This document shows positions 19,156 to 30,516 of a stretch of 35,692 nt of DNA, piece after piece. Under the pieces are notes generated by a model that had not been told where the DNA came from, did not search any database, and saw only the letters and a program-made list of their open reading frames with translations. Position numbers and translations under genes: made by a program. The first letter of the stretch is position 1. Each line of letters begins with the position of its first letter. Origin of the DNA: Vicinamibacteraceae bacterium (GTDB taxonomy: Bacteria; Acidobacteriota; Vicinamibacteria; Vicinamibacterales; JAFNAJ01); the NCBI GenBank assembly GCA_023384595.1, contig JAHDVQ010000021.1, forward strand, positions 1 through 35,692, in the 5' to 3' direction.

Positions 19156-20280
19156 TCAGGTGGCGGCCCGAGACGCGGCCGCCTCCACGGTCGCCGCGTG
19201 CCGCCTGGGGCCCCACCCGAGGAGCGCGAGCAGGAAGAGCCCCGCCGCCGCCGCCAGCGGACCCAGTTCGCAGAGGCCGACGCGAGGCCCGCCCGCCACG
19301 ATCGCGGGCCAAATCATCGTGTAGAGGTCGAGCGCGCGGCCGGCGACGACGATGGCGGCCACCGCGGCGAGCACGCGCCCCCGCTTCGCCCGGCGGAAGA
19401 GCAGCACCAGGAACGGCACCACCCAGTTCAACCCGACGTTCAGGTAGAAGAGCGTGAGCCAGGCACCCTCGCGCCGCCGGACGTAGTAGGTCGCCTCCTC
19501 GGGGATGTTCGAATACCACATCAGCATGTACTGGCTGAACCAGATGTACATCCAGAACGTGCTGAAGGCGAACAGGAGCGTCCCGAGATCGTGGAAGTGC
19601 GCGTCGGTGATCGTGTGGCTGGCGAGGCCCTGGCGCCGTAGCCACATGAGCGCCAGCACGAGCAGCGCGAGCGTCGACGCGAAGGCCCCGGCAAAGTGAT
19701 AGACGCCGAAGATGGTGCTGTACCAGTGCGGCTCGAGCGACATGATCCAGTCGACGCTCGCGAGCCAGAACGTCAGCGCGAAGACGATGAGGAAGGCGGT
19801 GGCCGGCGCACGCGTCGCTCGTGCGTCGTCGCTGGACGGGTCAATCGCGATCTGGCGCGTCCGTCCGACCAGCACCGCGGCGAAGACGAGCCACAGGGCG
19901 ACGTAGACCGCGGCCCGGACGTAGAAGAACCCCTGGCTCAGCCACACGGCCTTGAACCCCGTCAGGTGCCCGGCCTCCGCCATCCACGGGTACAGCCAGG
20001 GCGCGAAGACAAACACCAGCGCCAGGCCGGCGGCCCCCACTGGAATGGCGGCGGCGAAGGTTGCGGGGACGCCGCGGAACGCGAGGTCCCACGTCGCGCC
20101 GCAGACGCGGTTGAGCGCCACGAAGAACAGCCCGCCAAGCCCTGCGGCGAGCGTGCCGAAGCTGGCGATGAGGATGCCGGCCCACGTCCGCGCGGGATCG
20201 TGCACCAGGCCCGCGACCGCCCCGGCCACGCCGGCGACGACGAGCACGCGGGCGACGGTGTGGAGGCGTGCAGGGGTCAT
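19156..20280 (-). CDS. actF: Alternative complex III subunit ActF (NrfD-like membrane protein)
   Basis: Multi-TM; FKAVWLSQGFFYVRAAVYVALW, DWIMSLEPHWYSTIFGVYHFAGAF, WFSQYMLMWYSNIPEEATYYVRR; last gene of an act cluster. ATG at 20280. Confidence 0.92.
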   Translation of the reverse strand: MTPARLHTVARVLVVAGVAGAVAGLVHDPARTWAGILIASFGTLAAGLGGLFFVALNRVCGATWDLAFRGVPATFAAAIPVGAAGLALVFVFAPWLYPWMAEAGHLTGFKAVWLSQGFFYVRAAVYVALWLVFAAVLVGRTRQIAIDPSSDDARATRAPATAFLIVFALTFWLASVDWIMSLEPHWYSTIFGVYHFAGAFASTLALLVLALMWLRRQGLASHTITDAHFHDLGTLLFAFSTFWMYIWFSQYMLMWYSNIPEEATYYVRRREGAWLTLFYLNVGLNWVVPFLVLLFRRAKRGRVLAAVAAIVVAGRALDLYTMIWPAIVAGGPRVGLCELGPLAAAAGLFLLALLGWGPRRHAATVEAAASRAAT

Positions 20281-20837
20281 CGCGTGCTCCGCTGGAGCGC
20301 CCGCACGTGCGCGATGGCGCGCCACCGATCGCGCTCGCCGATCTGGCCGGCGTAACCGGGCATGTTCATCTGCCCGTAGGTGATGATGTGGAACAGGTGG
20401 CCGTCCTTCATGTCGGTCGCCTTTGGCGCGAGCAGCGAGGGCGGGGCCGGAAACCCGCGGGCGACGACCGGCCCTTGACCGAGGCCGTCGGCGCCGTGGC
20501 ACGGCGTGCAGAAGGTGGCGTAGACCGAGGCGCCCCGCGCGGCGTCGCCATCCTCCGCGGGCGGGGCCACGAGGGCGGCGGCCGCGCGCTCGGCTCCCGC
20601 CGGGTTAGCCTCGAACCGCTCGAGGCTCACGCCGCGTGCGACCACGCCTGGCGGCGGCGGCTGCAGCACCTGGTTGTTCGCCAGCAGCGGCGAGGCCGCG
20701 TACGGTTCGGCCGCGGGCGAGTGCACCATCTCGGGCATCACGTCCACGTTCGGCTGCTCCGGCGAGGGCCGCACGACCGCGTGCGCGGCGATCATGCCGA
20801 GGAGCACCAGCGCGAGCAGCAGGTTCAGCGTCCTCAC
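20277..20837 (-). CDS. actE: Alternative complex III subunit ActE (monohaem cytochrome c)
   Basis: N-terminal TM, YATFCTPCHGADGLGQGPVVARGFPAPPSL...HLFHIITYGQMNMPGYAGQI; GTG start overlaps the actD stop (GTGA). Confidence 0.9.
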   Translation of the reverse strand: MRTLNLLLALVLLGMIAAHAVVRPSPEQPNVDVMPEMVHSPAAEPYAASPLLANNQVLQPPPPGVVARGVSLERFEANPAGAERAAAALVAPPAEDGDAARGASVYATFCTPCHGADGLGQGPVVARGFPAPPSLLAPKATDMKDGHLFHIITYGQMNMPGYAGQIGERDRWRAIAHVRALQRSTR

Positions 20838-21372
20838 GACGCCTCCTCCGCCGGCTCGACGCGCGCCCGGACGTCGACGGCATGGTGCGCGTCGAAGAGC
20901 GCCCTCACCGAGGCGAGCGACGCCGTGGCATCCGCCGGCTCGACGACCAGCGCGAAACGGTCGTCGGTCACCTGGTCGGCCACGAGCGCCGGCCGCCGGC
21001 CGGGCCTGAGCCCCGCCACGAGGAAGAGCGCGCTCACCGTCGCAAGCCCCGCAAACAGCACCATCACCTCGAAGGTGATCGGCACGAAGGCCGGCAGCGA
21101 GTTGTGCGGCTTGCCGCCGACGTCGAGCGGCCAGTCGACGACCGCGGTCCACAGCTCGAACCACAGCTTGAGCACGGCGCCCGTCGCCCCGGCGACGAGG
21201 CACACCAGCGCCAGCCGCGACGGCCGCAGCCCCATGGCCGCGTCGAGGCCATGGACCGCGTACGGCGTGTAGGCATCGACAATCCGCAACCCGGCGGCAC
21301 GCGCCGCCCGCGTGGCGCCGACGAGGTCGTCCTCGCGCTCGAAGACGCCGACATAACGCGTCTCGGCCGTGT

Positions 21373-21376
<4 letters not shown>
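20834..21376 (-). CDS. actD: Alternative complex III subunit ActD (DUF3341)
   Basis: YVGVFEREDDLVGATRAARAAGLRIVDAYTPYAVHGLDAAMGLRPSRL ... WPLDVGGKPHNSLPAFVPITFEVMVLFAGL. Confidence 0.93.
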
Positions 21377-22795
<1,419 letters not shown>

Positions 22796-22803
<8 letters not shown>

Positions 22804-25800
22804 GGTGCCCGCTCCCCTCTGCCGCGCCCGTCTCCCCGGACGTCGGCGCGCCCTGACGCACGATCTTCAGATAGGTCACCGACGGCTGCACGTTCAGCTC
22901 CTCGAGCAGGACGTAGCCGCGGCGATCGTGCGACAGCCGCGCGACGGCGCTCGACGGGTCGTTCAGATCGCCGAAGGTGATGGCGCGCGTCGGACACGAC
23001 TGCTGGCATGCCGTCCGGATGTCGCCGTCGCCGACGCGCGTGCCGGCCGACTTCGCCGCGATCTTTCCTTCCTGAATGCGGTGCACGCACATCGTGCACT
23101 TCTCCATCACCCCGCGCGTACGCACGGTGACGCCCGGGTTCAGGCCCAGCGTCTCGGTGCCCTCGCCGTGCGGGTAGGCGAACCAGTTGAAGCGCCGCGC
23201 CTTGAACGGACAGTTGTTGGCGCAGTAACGCGTGCCGACGCACCGGTTGTAGACCTGCTGGTTGAGGCCCTCGGCGCTGTGCACGGTGGCGAGCGTCGGG
23301 CACACCGTCTCGCACGGCGCGTGCCCGCAGTGCTGGCACAGCATCGGCTGGTGCGCCATGTGCAGCCCGTCATCGTCCTCGGTGTAGTAACGATCGATGC
23401 GGAGCCAGTGCATCTCGCGATTGCGGCGCACCTCGTCGAGACCGACCACGGGGACGTTGTTCTCGACCTGGCAGGCCACGACGCAGGCGCCGCAGCCGGT
23501 GCAGGCGTCGAGGTCGATGGCCATGCCCCACCGGTGCCCCGTCGCGGGGTGATCCTCGGGCCAGAGGTCGGCCATCTCGTGCGACGGTCCGTGCGCCGCG
23601 CCATCGGGCCGCATCAGCGCATCGCGCGAGATCTCCTGCACGATCGGCCGGGGCGGCGTGCCCGCGGGGACGAGGTGCGCAGGCACGGCCAGCGAGTGGT
23701 ACTCCTGCGTGCACGCCAGCTCGCGCCGCCCATTCGCCCGCACGAGGCGGACGCCGGCGACCTCGCGCTCCAGGCGCCCTTCCCGCCAGCGGAGGAGCGG
23801 CGCCGCGTTGACGCCGACCCGCCCCTGTTCGCCCACCGTCGGCCGGCTGCGGAACCAGTGGCGGCCGAGGTCCCTGAAGCGCTCGGTGACGAGGCCGCCG
23901 TAGCCGAGCGCCACGGCCACCGTCCGCTCGTGCTGGCCGGGCTGCACGAGCACCGGCAGCGTGAGCGCACCGCCCTCGGTCTCGACGCGCACGAGGTCGC
24001 CGGTCGCGAGGCCTTGGCGCGCGGCGATGGCCGGCGACACGGCGGCGTAGTTGTCCCACACGACCTTGCTCACGGGATCGGGCAGTTCCTGCAGCAGCGG
24101 ATTCCACGCGTGCTCGCCGCCCGGCATCGACGTCTTGTTGTAGAGCACGAGCGTGAGCGCGCCGGGCTCGGGGCGCGGGCGCTCGACCGACGGCGCCGGC
24201 AGCGCGGCGGCCGACTCGCGGGCCGGTGCCGATGGCACGCGCGACGGTGCCGATGACGCAGGGGCTGGTGCCGATGCCGCGTCGAGCGTGATGAACCCGC
24301 GCTGGACGCTGCCGGACCAGAAGCGCTCGAAGTCCGTGCCCTCCTGTTGCCGCGGCCACACGCCGGCGCGCCAGCGCTCCCGCACGAGGTCGTGTGCCGC
24401 GGCCGGCCGGCCCCGCCAGGCGGCGAGCGTCTCGATGACGCCGCGCGTCTCGCCCAGCGGGCGCACGAGCGGCTGGCACGTGCCCAGAAGACCGGCCACC
24501 GGCCCGCTATCGCCCCAGCTCTCGAACGGGTGGTGATCCGGACAAATCGCATGGGCGGCGGCGGTCGTTTCGTCCGGGCGTTCGGCCAGGCTGACCAGGA
24601 GCGGAACCCGCGCGAGCGCCGAGGCGTCGGGCAGATCGAAGAACGGGTTGGCCCGCCACACGACGAGCGCGGCGACCTGGCCCGCCGCGGCCTCGTCGAG
24701 CAGGCGCCGCACGGCGCGGTCGTCGCCGCGTCGCTGGTACGAGGGGCGATCGAGATCGAGGGTGGCGCCGTACGCGCCGAGCGCCGCGTTGATCCGGTTG
24801 CAGCGGATCTGCGTGTCGAGGTCCTGGGATCCCGCGATGACGAGCGCGCGCCCGCGCGCCGCGAGCAGTCGCTCGGCCAGCATCGCGACGTCGCCTCCCG
24901 CGGTCCCGCGGCCCTCGATGGCGGCGAGCAGATCGAACACGAGGGCGGGAATCTCGTCGGGAGCCACGGCGATGCGCCGGTCGGCCTTGCCGCCGGTGAT
25001 GGTCACGCGCGACTCGACCTGCGCGTGCCACATGGGCGCGTGGCCCGAACCGACGGCGCGGCGTCGTGCGTAGGCGCTCGCGTACTCCACAGGCGCGACC
25101 CACGTGCCGAGGAAGTCGGCGTCGAGCCCGGCGACCACGTCGGCGCGATCGAAGCGGTAGCGCGGAAGGGCGCGCAGGCCGTGCGTGACAAGATGCGCAT
25201 CGAGCGCCGCCGAGGCCGACAGCGCGTCGTACTCGACGTGGACGCCATCGGCGAACGTCGCGAGGAAGCCCTCGATCTCCTGCCGCAGTGTCGGGCTGTG
25301 CACCGTCGGCGTCAGCACCCTGACGGCGCCGCCGGCCTTCCTGATCGCGTCGAAGCGGCCGGTGAGCTGCGCATCGGCCTCGGCCCACGTCGCGTCGCGG
25401 CCCTCGATCGACGGCCGCCTGAAGCGCCGGTTGTCGTAGAGGCCCGCGAGCGAGGCCTGCGCCAGCGCGCACGTGCCGCCGGCCGAGAGCGGATGCTCCG
25501 GCAGGCCCTCAACCTTCGTCGGCCGCCCGTCGCGGGACGTGACGAGCAGTCCGCACCCCGCGGCGCACCCCTGGCACGTCGTCGCATAGGACGCCGTCGC
25601 CCCTGGCACGAACCCTTCGGGCTGGACCACGAGCGGCACGGCGTGCTTGACGGGCGCGCGGCTGCACGAGGTGCCGATCGCGGCCGCGCTGAAGCCGGCG
25701 AGGCGCAGGAAGTCGCGGCGCGAGGGCTCGCGATCGGCATCCTGCACGTGCTCCGCCTCGTTGTCCGGCACGCGGCCTGGGTGTCGATCGCGGGCCTCGA

Positions 25801-25825
25801 GGCTCTTCCAGTAGGTGTTCGCCAT
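22796..25825 (-). CDS. actB: Alternative complex III subunit ActB (molybdopterin oxidoreductase-like domain fused to Fe-S domain)
   Basis: N-terminus MANTYWKSLEARDRHPG and Tat-like PSRRDFLRLAGFSAAAIG; CQGCAAGCG...C; C-terminal ferredoxin-type clusters CTGCGACVVACQVENNVPVVG, CQHCGHAPCETVCP, CVGTRYCANNCPFKARRFNWF, CTMCVHRI, CQQSCP. Confidence 0.94.
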
Positions 25826-25829
25826 GGCG

Positions 25830-26483
25830 TCAGTAGTGACAGGTCGAGCAGTCGATCGACGGCTGCACCGCCCGCCCGCCGATGCCGTCGCGCGCCGCGT
25901 CGCGATGGCAGTTCACGCACCAGCCCATGCTCAGGTCGCCCACCTGCCGCACGCGCTCCATCGTTTCCACCGGGCCGTGGCAGGTCTGGCACGTGACGCC
26001 GGCGGCGACGTGCGGCCGGTGGTCGAAGTACACGAAGTCGGGAAGGTTGTGCACGCGCGTCCACGCAATGGGCTGCGGCGTGCGCGCGGGATCCGGCCGG
26101 AGCGCGACGTCGAGCGCGAGGGCGTCGTACAGCTTGCGCAGCTCCGCTGAGACGATCGCGCGCCGCGGTCGCTTCTCGCGCGCGGCCGCCTCGTCCTCGG
26201 CGAGGATCGCGCCGAGCGGCGCCGTGACGAACCGGTGGCAGTTCATGCACACCGAGGCCGGCGGCACGCCGGCGTAGCGGCCACGCTCGGCGTTCGAGTG
26301 GCAGTAGAGGCACGGCACCTGCAGATCGCCCGCGTGCAGCCGGTGTGAGTACGCAATCGGCTGCACCGGCTCGTAGCCCTGGTGGTTGCCCGGCAGGTGC
26401 ACGCTTCGCGCGCGGGCGACGAGCAGCGACCCGGTCAGCGCGATGGCGGTCACGAGCAGGATGGTGACGAGGCGCCCGGTCAT
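25830..26483 (-). CDS. actA: Alternative complex III subunit ActA (pentahaem cytochrome c)
   Basis: Five CXXCH motifs (CLYCH, CMNCH, CQTCH, CVNCH, CSTCH) in 217 aa with an N-terminal TM anchor; directly precedes actB. Confidence 0.93.
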   Translation of the reverse strand: MTGRLVTILLVTAIALTGSLLVARARSVHLPGNHQGYEPVQPIAYSHRLHAGDLQVPCLYCHSNAERGRYAGVPPASVCMNCHRFVTAPLGAILAEDEAAAREKRPRRAIVSAELRKLYDALALDVALRPDPARTPQPIAWTRVHNLPDFVYFDHRPHVAAGVTCQTCHGPVETMERVRQVGDLSMGWCVNCHRDAARDGIGGRAVQPSIDCSTCHY

Positions 26484-26484
26484 G

Positions 26485-27801
26485 TCAGCGACTCACGCCG
26501 CGCGCCGGATACCCCGGGGCGGCGCCAGGTGCCGCGGCGTACTTCAGCACCCAGGCCATCGACAGAGAGACCAGCGCGAGGAAGATGAAGACGATGAAGC
26601 CGATCGGATAGCCCTTCTCGCCGAGATCGCGTACGGCGAAGGCCATCACGGGCGGCACGACGAACCCGCCGAACGCGCCGAGGCCGCCCACCCACCCCGT
26701 GGCGCCCCCGACGGCCTGGGGCACGGCCTGCGGCACGATCTTGAAGACCGCGGCATTGGCGATGCCCATCCCGAAGGCGAGGAGGAACTGCCCGGGCACC
26801 GCCAGTTCGAACTGCTGCGCGTTGACCATCACCAGCGCGCCCGCGAGCATGATCAGGAGCGCGAGAATCGCGGTGTTCTCGCCACCCTCGCGCAGGTGAT
26901 CGGCCATGATGCCGCCCACGATCCGCACGATGGAGGTCGTGAGCGAGTAGGCGGCCGTCAGCGCCCCCGCCGTCACGAGCGACACGCCGAAGTAGCTGTG
27001 CCAGTACGTCGGTAGCCACGCCGTGAGGCCGATGAAGCCGCCGAAGGTCGTGAAGTAGATGAGCACGAGCGCCCACGTCCGCCACGAGCGCGCGGAGATG
27101 GCGAGGCTCTCGCGGAGCGTGCCGGCCGGGAACAGCTCCTGCCCGGCGGCACGCGCGGCCTCGCGCGCCTCCGCCTCGGCCATCCCGCCGCCGCGCAACT
27201 GGAAGTACCACGCGTCGCGTCCCGTCATCGCGTAGAGCACGGTGCCGACGGCGAGCAGCAGCAGCCACGCGACGTAGGATCCGGCCAGTCCCCACACCGT
27301 GAGGGCGAACGGCAGCACGAACGAGAAGAGGCCGGGCGCGAGGTTGCCCACGCCGGCGAAGATGGCCAGCGCACGCCCCTGCCTCGCCTGGGGGAACCAG
27401 TACGAGACCTGGGCGGCGCCGACCGAGAACGAGGCGATGGCGCTGCCGCTCAGCAGGGCGAGCAGGAGCAGCAGCGGATAGAGCGAGGCCGTGAGCCGGG
27501 CGGGGTAGAGGAAGGAGACGACGGCGGTGATGCCGGCCATCCCGGCGAGCGAGAGGCCGAGCAGCAGCAGCATTGGCGTCCGCCCACCGCGCGTGTCCAC
27601 CCATGCGGCGCAAGGAATGCGCAGGAGGGAGCCCGACAGGGCTGGCATGGCGACGAGAAAGCCCACGGCCATGGGGCTCAGGTGCATGACGTCCTGGAAG
27701 CGGGCCGCGGTGGGCCCGAAGAGCGCCACGGCCGCGAACCCGAAGAAGAAGCCGAGCGTGGCGCCCCAGAGGGCCTGGCGAGGGGTGCCCTGCGCCTTCA
27801 C
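26485..27801 (-). CDS. narK: MFS nitrate/nitrite transporter (NarK family)
   Basis: LWGATLGFFFGFAAVALFGPTAARFQDVMHLSPMAVGFLVAMPALSGSLLRIPCAAWVDTRGGRTPM ... GVGNLAPGLFSFVLPFAL ... GWVGGLGAFGGFVVPPVMAF. GTG start at 27801 overlaps the narI stop; the ORF-track upstream extension is spurious. Confidence 0.92.
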   Translation of the reverse strand: MKAQGTPRQALWGATLGFFFGFAAVALFGPTAARFQDVMHLSPMAVGFLVAMPALSGSLLRIPCAAWVDTRGGRTPMLLLLGLSLAGMAGITAVVSFLYPARLTASLYPLLLLLALLSGSAIASFSVGAAQVSYWFPQARQGRALAIFAGVGNLAPGLFSFVLPFALTVWGLAGSYVAWLLLLAVGTVLYAMTGRDAWYFQLRGGGMAEAEAREAARAAGQELFPAGTLRESLAISARSWRTWALVLIYFTTFGGFIGLTAWLPTYWHSYFGVSLVTAGALTAAYSLTTSIVRIVGGIMADHLREGGENTAILALLIMLAGALVMVNAQQFELAVPGQFLLAFGMGIANAAVFKIVPQAVPQAVGGATGWVGGLGAFGGFVVPPVMAFAVRDLGEKGYPIGFIVFIFLALVSLSMAWVLKYAAAPGAAPGYPARGVSR

Positions 27802-28493
27802 GACACGACTCCCGGGCCGCGGTACCACCGCACCACCTGCGGCTTCCTCCACAGGTAGGGCAGCGGCGCCACCAGCACGTGCACGAGACGGGAGAACGGC
27901 GTGTAGCCGACGAGCACGAACGCCGTGACGATGTGCGTCTTCACGAGCCATGGCATGGCCGCCATGGCGGTGAGGTCGGGCCGCAGGAAGACGAGCGACC
28001 ACAGGTAGGGGGCGGCCGTCGCGGCAAACCAGGAGGAGCCCCACGGGTAGAGCATGGCGACGAGCACGCCCGTCACGGTCTGCACGCCCAGCATCGCGAA
28101 GAGCACCCAGTCGCGCGTGTTGGTGACGCGCCGCACGCGGCCCACGGTGATGCGCCGCCACACCGCGGCGGCCAGGCCGATGACGGTCAGCACGCCGAAG
28201 GCGAGCGCCGAGACCTCCAGGACGTAGAGCCTGAGGGGCTGCGCGTTCCACGCGAGCACGCTGCGCGGGATGAGGAACGCGACGAGGTGTCCCGTCAGCA
28301 CGACCAGGATGCCGTAGTGGAACGGCACGAGCCCCCAGAAGTGCTGCCGGTTCTCGAGGAACTGCGACGAGAGGCTCGAGTAGCTGTAGCGCCAGCCCCG
28401 GTAGCGCGCGATCGACCCGAGCAGGAAGACGGCGAGCGCCACGTAGGGCAGGACCCCGAAGAGCAGCGCATCGAGCGAGAGCACGCTGGTCAT
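27798..28493 (-). CDS. narI: Respiratory nitrate reductase gamma subunit (cytochrome b)
   Basis: FLENRQHFWGLVPFHYGILVVLTGHLVAFLIP and WLVKTHIVTAFVLVGYTPFSRLVHVLVAPLPYLWRKPQVVRW; all four haem-ligand His of E. coli NarI appear conserved by eye. Confidence 0.95.
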   Translation of the reverse strand: MTSVLSLDALLFGVLPYVALAVFLLGSIARYRGWRYSYSSLSSQFLENRQHFWGLVPFHYGILVVLTGHLVAFLIPRSVLAWNAQPLRLYVLEVSALAFGVLTVIGLAAAVWRRITVGRVRRVTNTRDWVLFAMLGVQTVTGVLVAMLYPWGSSWFAATAAPYLWSLVFLRPDLTAMAAMPWLVKTHIVTAFVLVGYTPFSRLVHVLVAPLPYLWRKPQVVRWYRGPGVVS

Positions 28494-29011
28494 GACACTC
28501 TCTCTTCCACCGGGCCGGTGCCGGGAAGCGCCGCCCGTGCGGCGAGCACCAGGCCGGCAAAGGGACTCGCGGCGGGCAGGGCGGCCGCGATCCTGTCGAG
28601 CGCCGGCGCGAGCACGCGCGCCGCGAACGCCGCCGCGTCGGCGGAGGGCATCGCTCCGACGAGCGGCAGCACGTGGAGGAGGTGATCGGGCAGCTCGCCC
28701 GTCTCGGCGATGCCGGCCTCGCGCAGTTGCCCCCTGAGATCCACCAGGAACGCCCCGCGCTCGTACTGCTCGCCGAACAGGTGCCAGCCGACCTCGAGCG
28801 TCGCCGCGGGGTTGAGGTCGAACGCCTGGACGAAGGCTTCCTGGAGCGACGTGACCGGCAGGGCCGCGACCGCCGCGGCGAACGCCGCCAGACCCTCGTC
28901 GCCCGTTCGCGTGGCCGCCTCGTGGGCGCGCGCGGCGTAGGCCTCGTCGGGGTACGCAAACAGCGGCGCCAGGGCGTCGAGGGCGCCGGCGTGATCGATC
29001 ACCGCGCTCAC
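28490..29011 (-). CDS. narJ: Nitrate reductase molybdenum cofactor assembly chaperone
   Basis: LAPLFAYPDEAY...LPVTSLQEAFVQAFDLNPAATLEVGWHLFGEQYERGAFLVDLRGQLREAGI...ELPDHLLHVLPLV; position between narH and narI. Confidence 0.94.
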   Translation of the reverse strand: MSAVIDHAGALDALAPLFAYPDEAYAARAHEAATRTGDEGLAAFAAAVAALPVTSLQEAFVQAFDLNPAATLEVGWHLFGEQYERGAFLVDLRGQLREAGIAETGELPDHLLHVLPLVGAMPSADAAAFAARVLAPALDRIAAALPAASPFAGLVLAARAALPGTGPVEERVS

Positions 29012-29012
29012 G

Positions 29013-30503
29013 TCACACCCCCCGTCGTGGCGCCTTGATGAACCCGAAGCCGGCGGCCTGCTTGTGCTCCATCGGCTCCTCGAGCATCTGCAGGGCTTCT
29101 TCGCGGTGCATCGGCGGAATCACGAAGCGTTCCTCGAACGTGCACAGCGACGTCAGCCGGTAGATGGCTTCGGCCTCCTCCGCGGTGCAGTCGGCCTCGC
29201 GCAGCATGCGATCGGCCGTGGCGCGGTCGACGTCGCCGACCGTCTCGGCGCGCCGGTGCCAGCGCACCGCCTTCTGCTTGCGCAGGGCGTAGCGCACCTT
29301 CGCGTCGTGGCCGGCGCCGAAGAGGTTCCCGAGGAACTGCAGCGGCACGCGCGCCGCCTCGATGTCGTGGAAGAGGTCGTCGCTCACGCTGTCGACCACG
29401 CCCTGCCCCCGGTTGGCCATCACGGGCGCCATCGGCGGCACGTAGAAGAGCATCGGCATCGTCCGGTACTCGATGTGCGGCGGGAGCGCGACCTTCCACA
29501 CCTTGACGAACTGGTAGACGGGCGATCGCTGCGCCGACTCGATGACCGAGTCGTGCACGCCGTTGGCCGCCGCCGCGGCGATGACCTGCGGGTCGAACGG
29601 GTCGAGGATGAGCGAGCGCTGCGCCTCGACGAGCTCGTCGTCGGGCCTCGAGGCGGCCTCTTCGAGCCGGTCGGCGTCGTAGAGCAGCACGCCGAGATAG
29701 CGGATGCGTCCCACGCACGAGTGGAAGCACGCCGGCGCCTGCCCGGTCTCGAGCCGCGGGAAGCAGAGGATGCACTTCTCGGACTTCCCCGTGCTCCAGT
29801 TGAAGTAGACCTTCTTGTAGGGACAGGCCGCGATGCAGGCGCGCCACGCGCGGCACCGCGTCTGGTCGACGAGCACGATGCCGTCCTCGCCGCGCTTGTA
29901 GAGCGCCCCCGACGGGCACGCCGCCACGCACGCCGGGTTCAGGCAGTGGTTGCAGATGCGCGGGAAGTAGAAGAAGACCAGCCGCTCGACGGCGAACAGC
30001 TGCTGGCGCTGCTCCTCGGAGAGCCCCTCGAGGTTCCGGTCGTGCTCCGCGTAGACCGGCGACCCGCCCAGGTCATCGTCCCAGTTGGGCCCCGACTCGA
30101 TGGCCACCGGCTCGCCCGTCACCATCGAGATCGGCCGCGCGATGGGCTGATCCGAGCCCTCGGGCGCGTCGAACAGGTTCTTGTAGTCGTAGGTCCAGGG
30201 GTGGTAGTAGTCGTCGAGCGTCGGCAGGTTCGGGTGGTGGAACATGTTGACGACGCTCTTGGTCCGGCTCTGCGAGCGGAGCGCGAGCGTGCCGTCCTCG
30301 ACCTTCCAGCCGCCGTTGTACTTCTCCTGGTCCTCCCAGGCCGTCGGGAAGCCCGTGCCGGGCTTGGTCTCGACGTTGTTCCACCACATGTACTCGGTGC
30401 CCTTGCGATCGGTCCAGATGTTCTTGCACGCGATGCTGCAGGTGTGGCATCCGATGCACTTGTCGAGGTGGAACACCATCGACACTTGCGAGCGCACGTT
30501 CAT
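29013..30503 (-). CDS. narH: Respiratory nitrate reductase beta subunit (Fe-S)
   Basis: DKCIGCHTCSIACKNIWTDRKGTEYMWWNNVETKPGTGFPTAWEDQEKYNGGW; CNHCLNPACVAACPSGALYKR; CRAWRACIAACPYKKVYFNWSTGKSEKCILCFPRLETGQAPACFHSCVGRIRYLGVLLYD. Confidence 0.97.
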   Translation of the reverse strand: MNVRSQVSMVFHLDKCIGCHTCSIACKNIWTDRKGTEYMWWNNVETKPGTGFPTAWEDQEKYNGGWKVEDGTLALRSQSRTKSVVNMFHHPNLPTLDDYYHPWTYDYKNLFDAPEGSDQPIARPISMVTGEPVAIESGPNWDDDLGGSPVYAEHDRNLEGLSEEQRQQLFAVERLVFFYFPRICNHCLNPACVAACPSGALYKRGEDGIVLVDQTRCRAWRACIAACPYKKVYFNWSTGKSEKCILCFPRLETGQAPACFHSCVGRIRYLGVLLYDADRLEEAASRPDDELVEAQRSLILDPFDPQVIAAAAANGVHDSVIESAQRSPVYQFVKVWKVALPPHIEYRTMPMLFYVPPMAPVMANRGQGVVDSVSDDLFHDIEAARVPLQFLGNLFGAGHDAKVRYALRKQKAVRWHRRAETVGDVDRATADRMLREADCTAEEAEAIYRLTSLCTFEERFVIPPMHREEALQMLEEPMEHKQAAGFGFIKAPRRGV

Positions 30504-30516
30504 GGCGTCGGCCTCC

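Noticed and set aside
26485-28959. 824-aa ORF as one protein
   Set aside because: Its N-terminal half is an out-of-frame reading through narJ/narI; the real NarK starts at GTG 27801 overlapping the narI stop.
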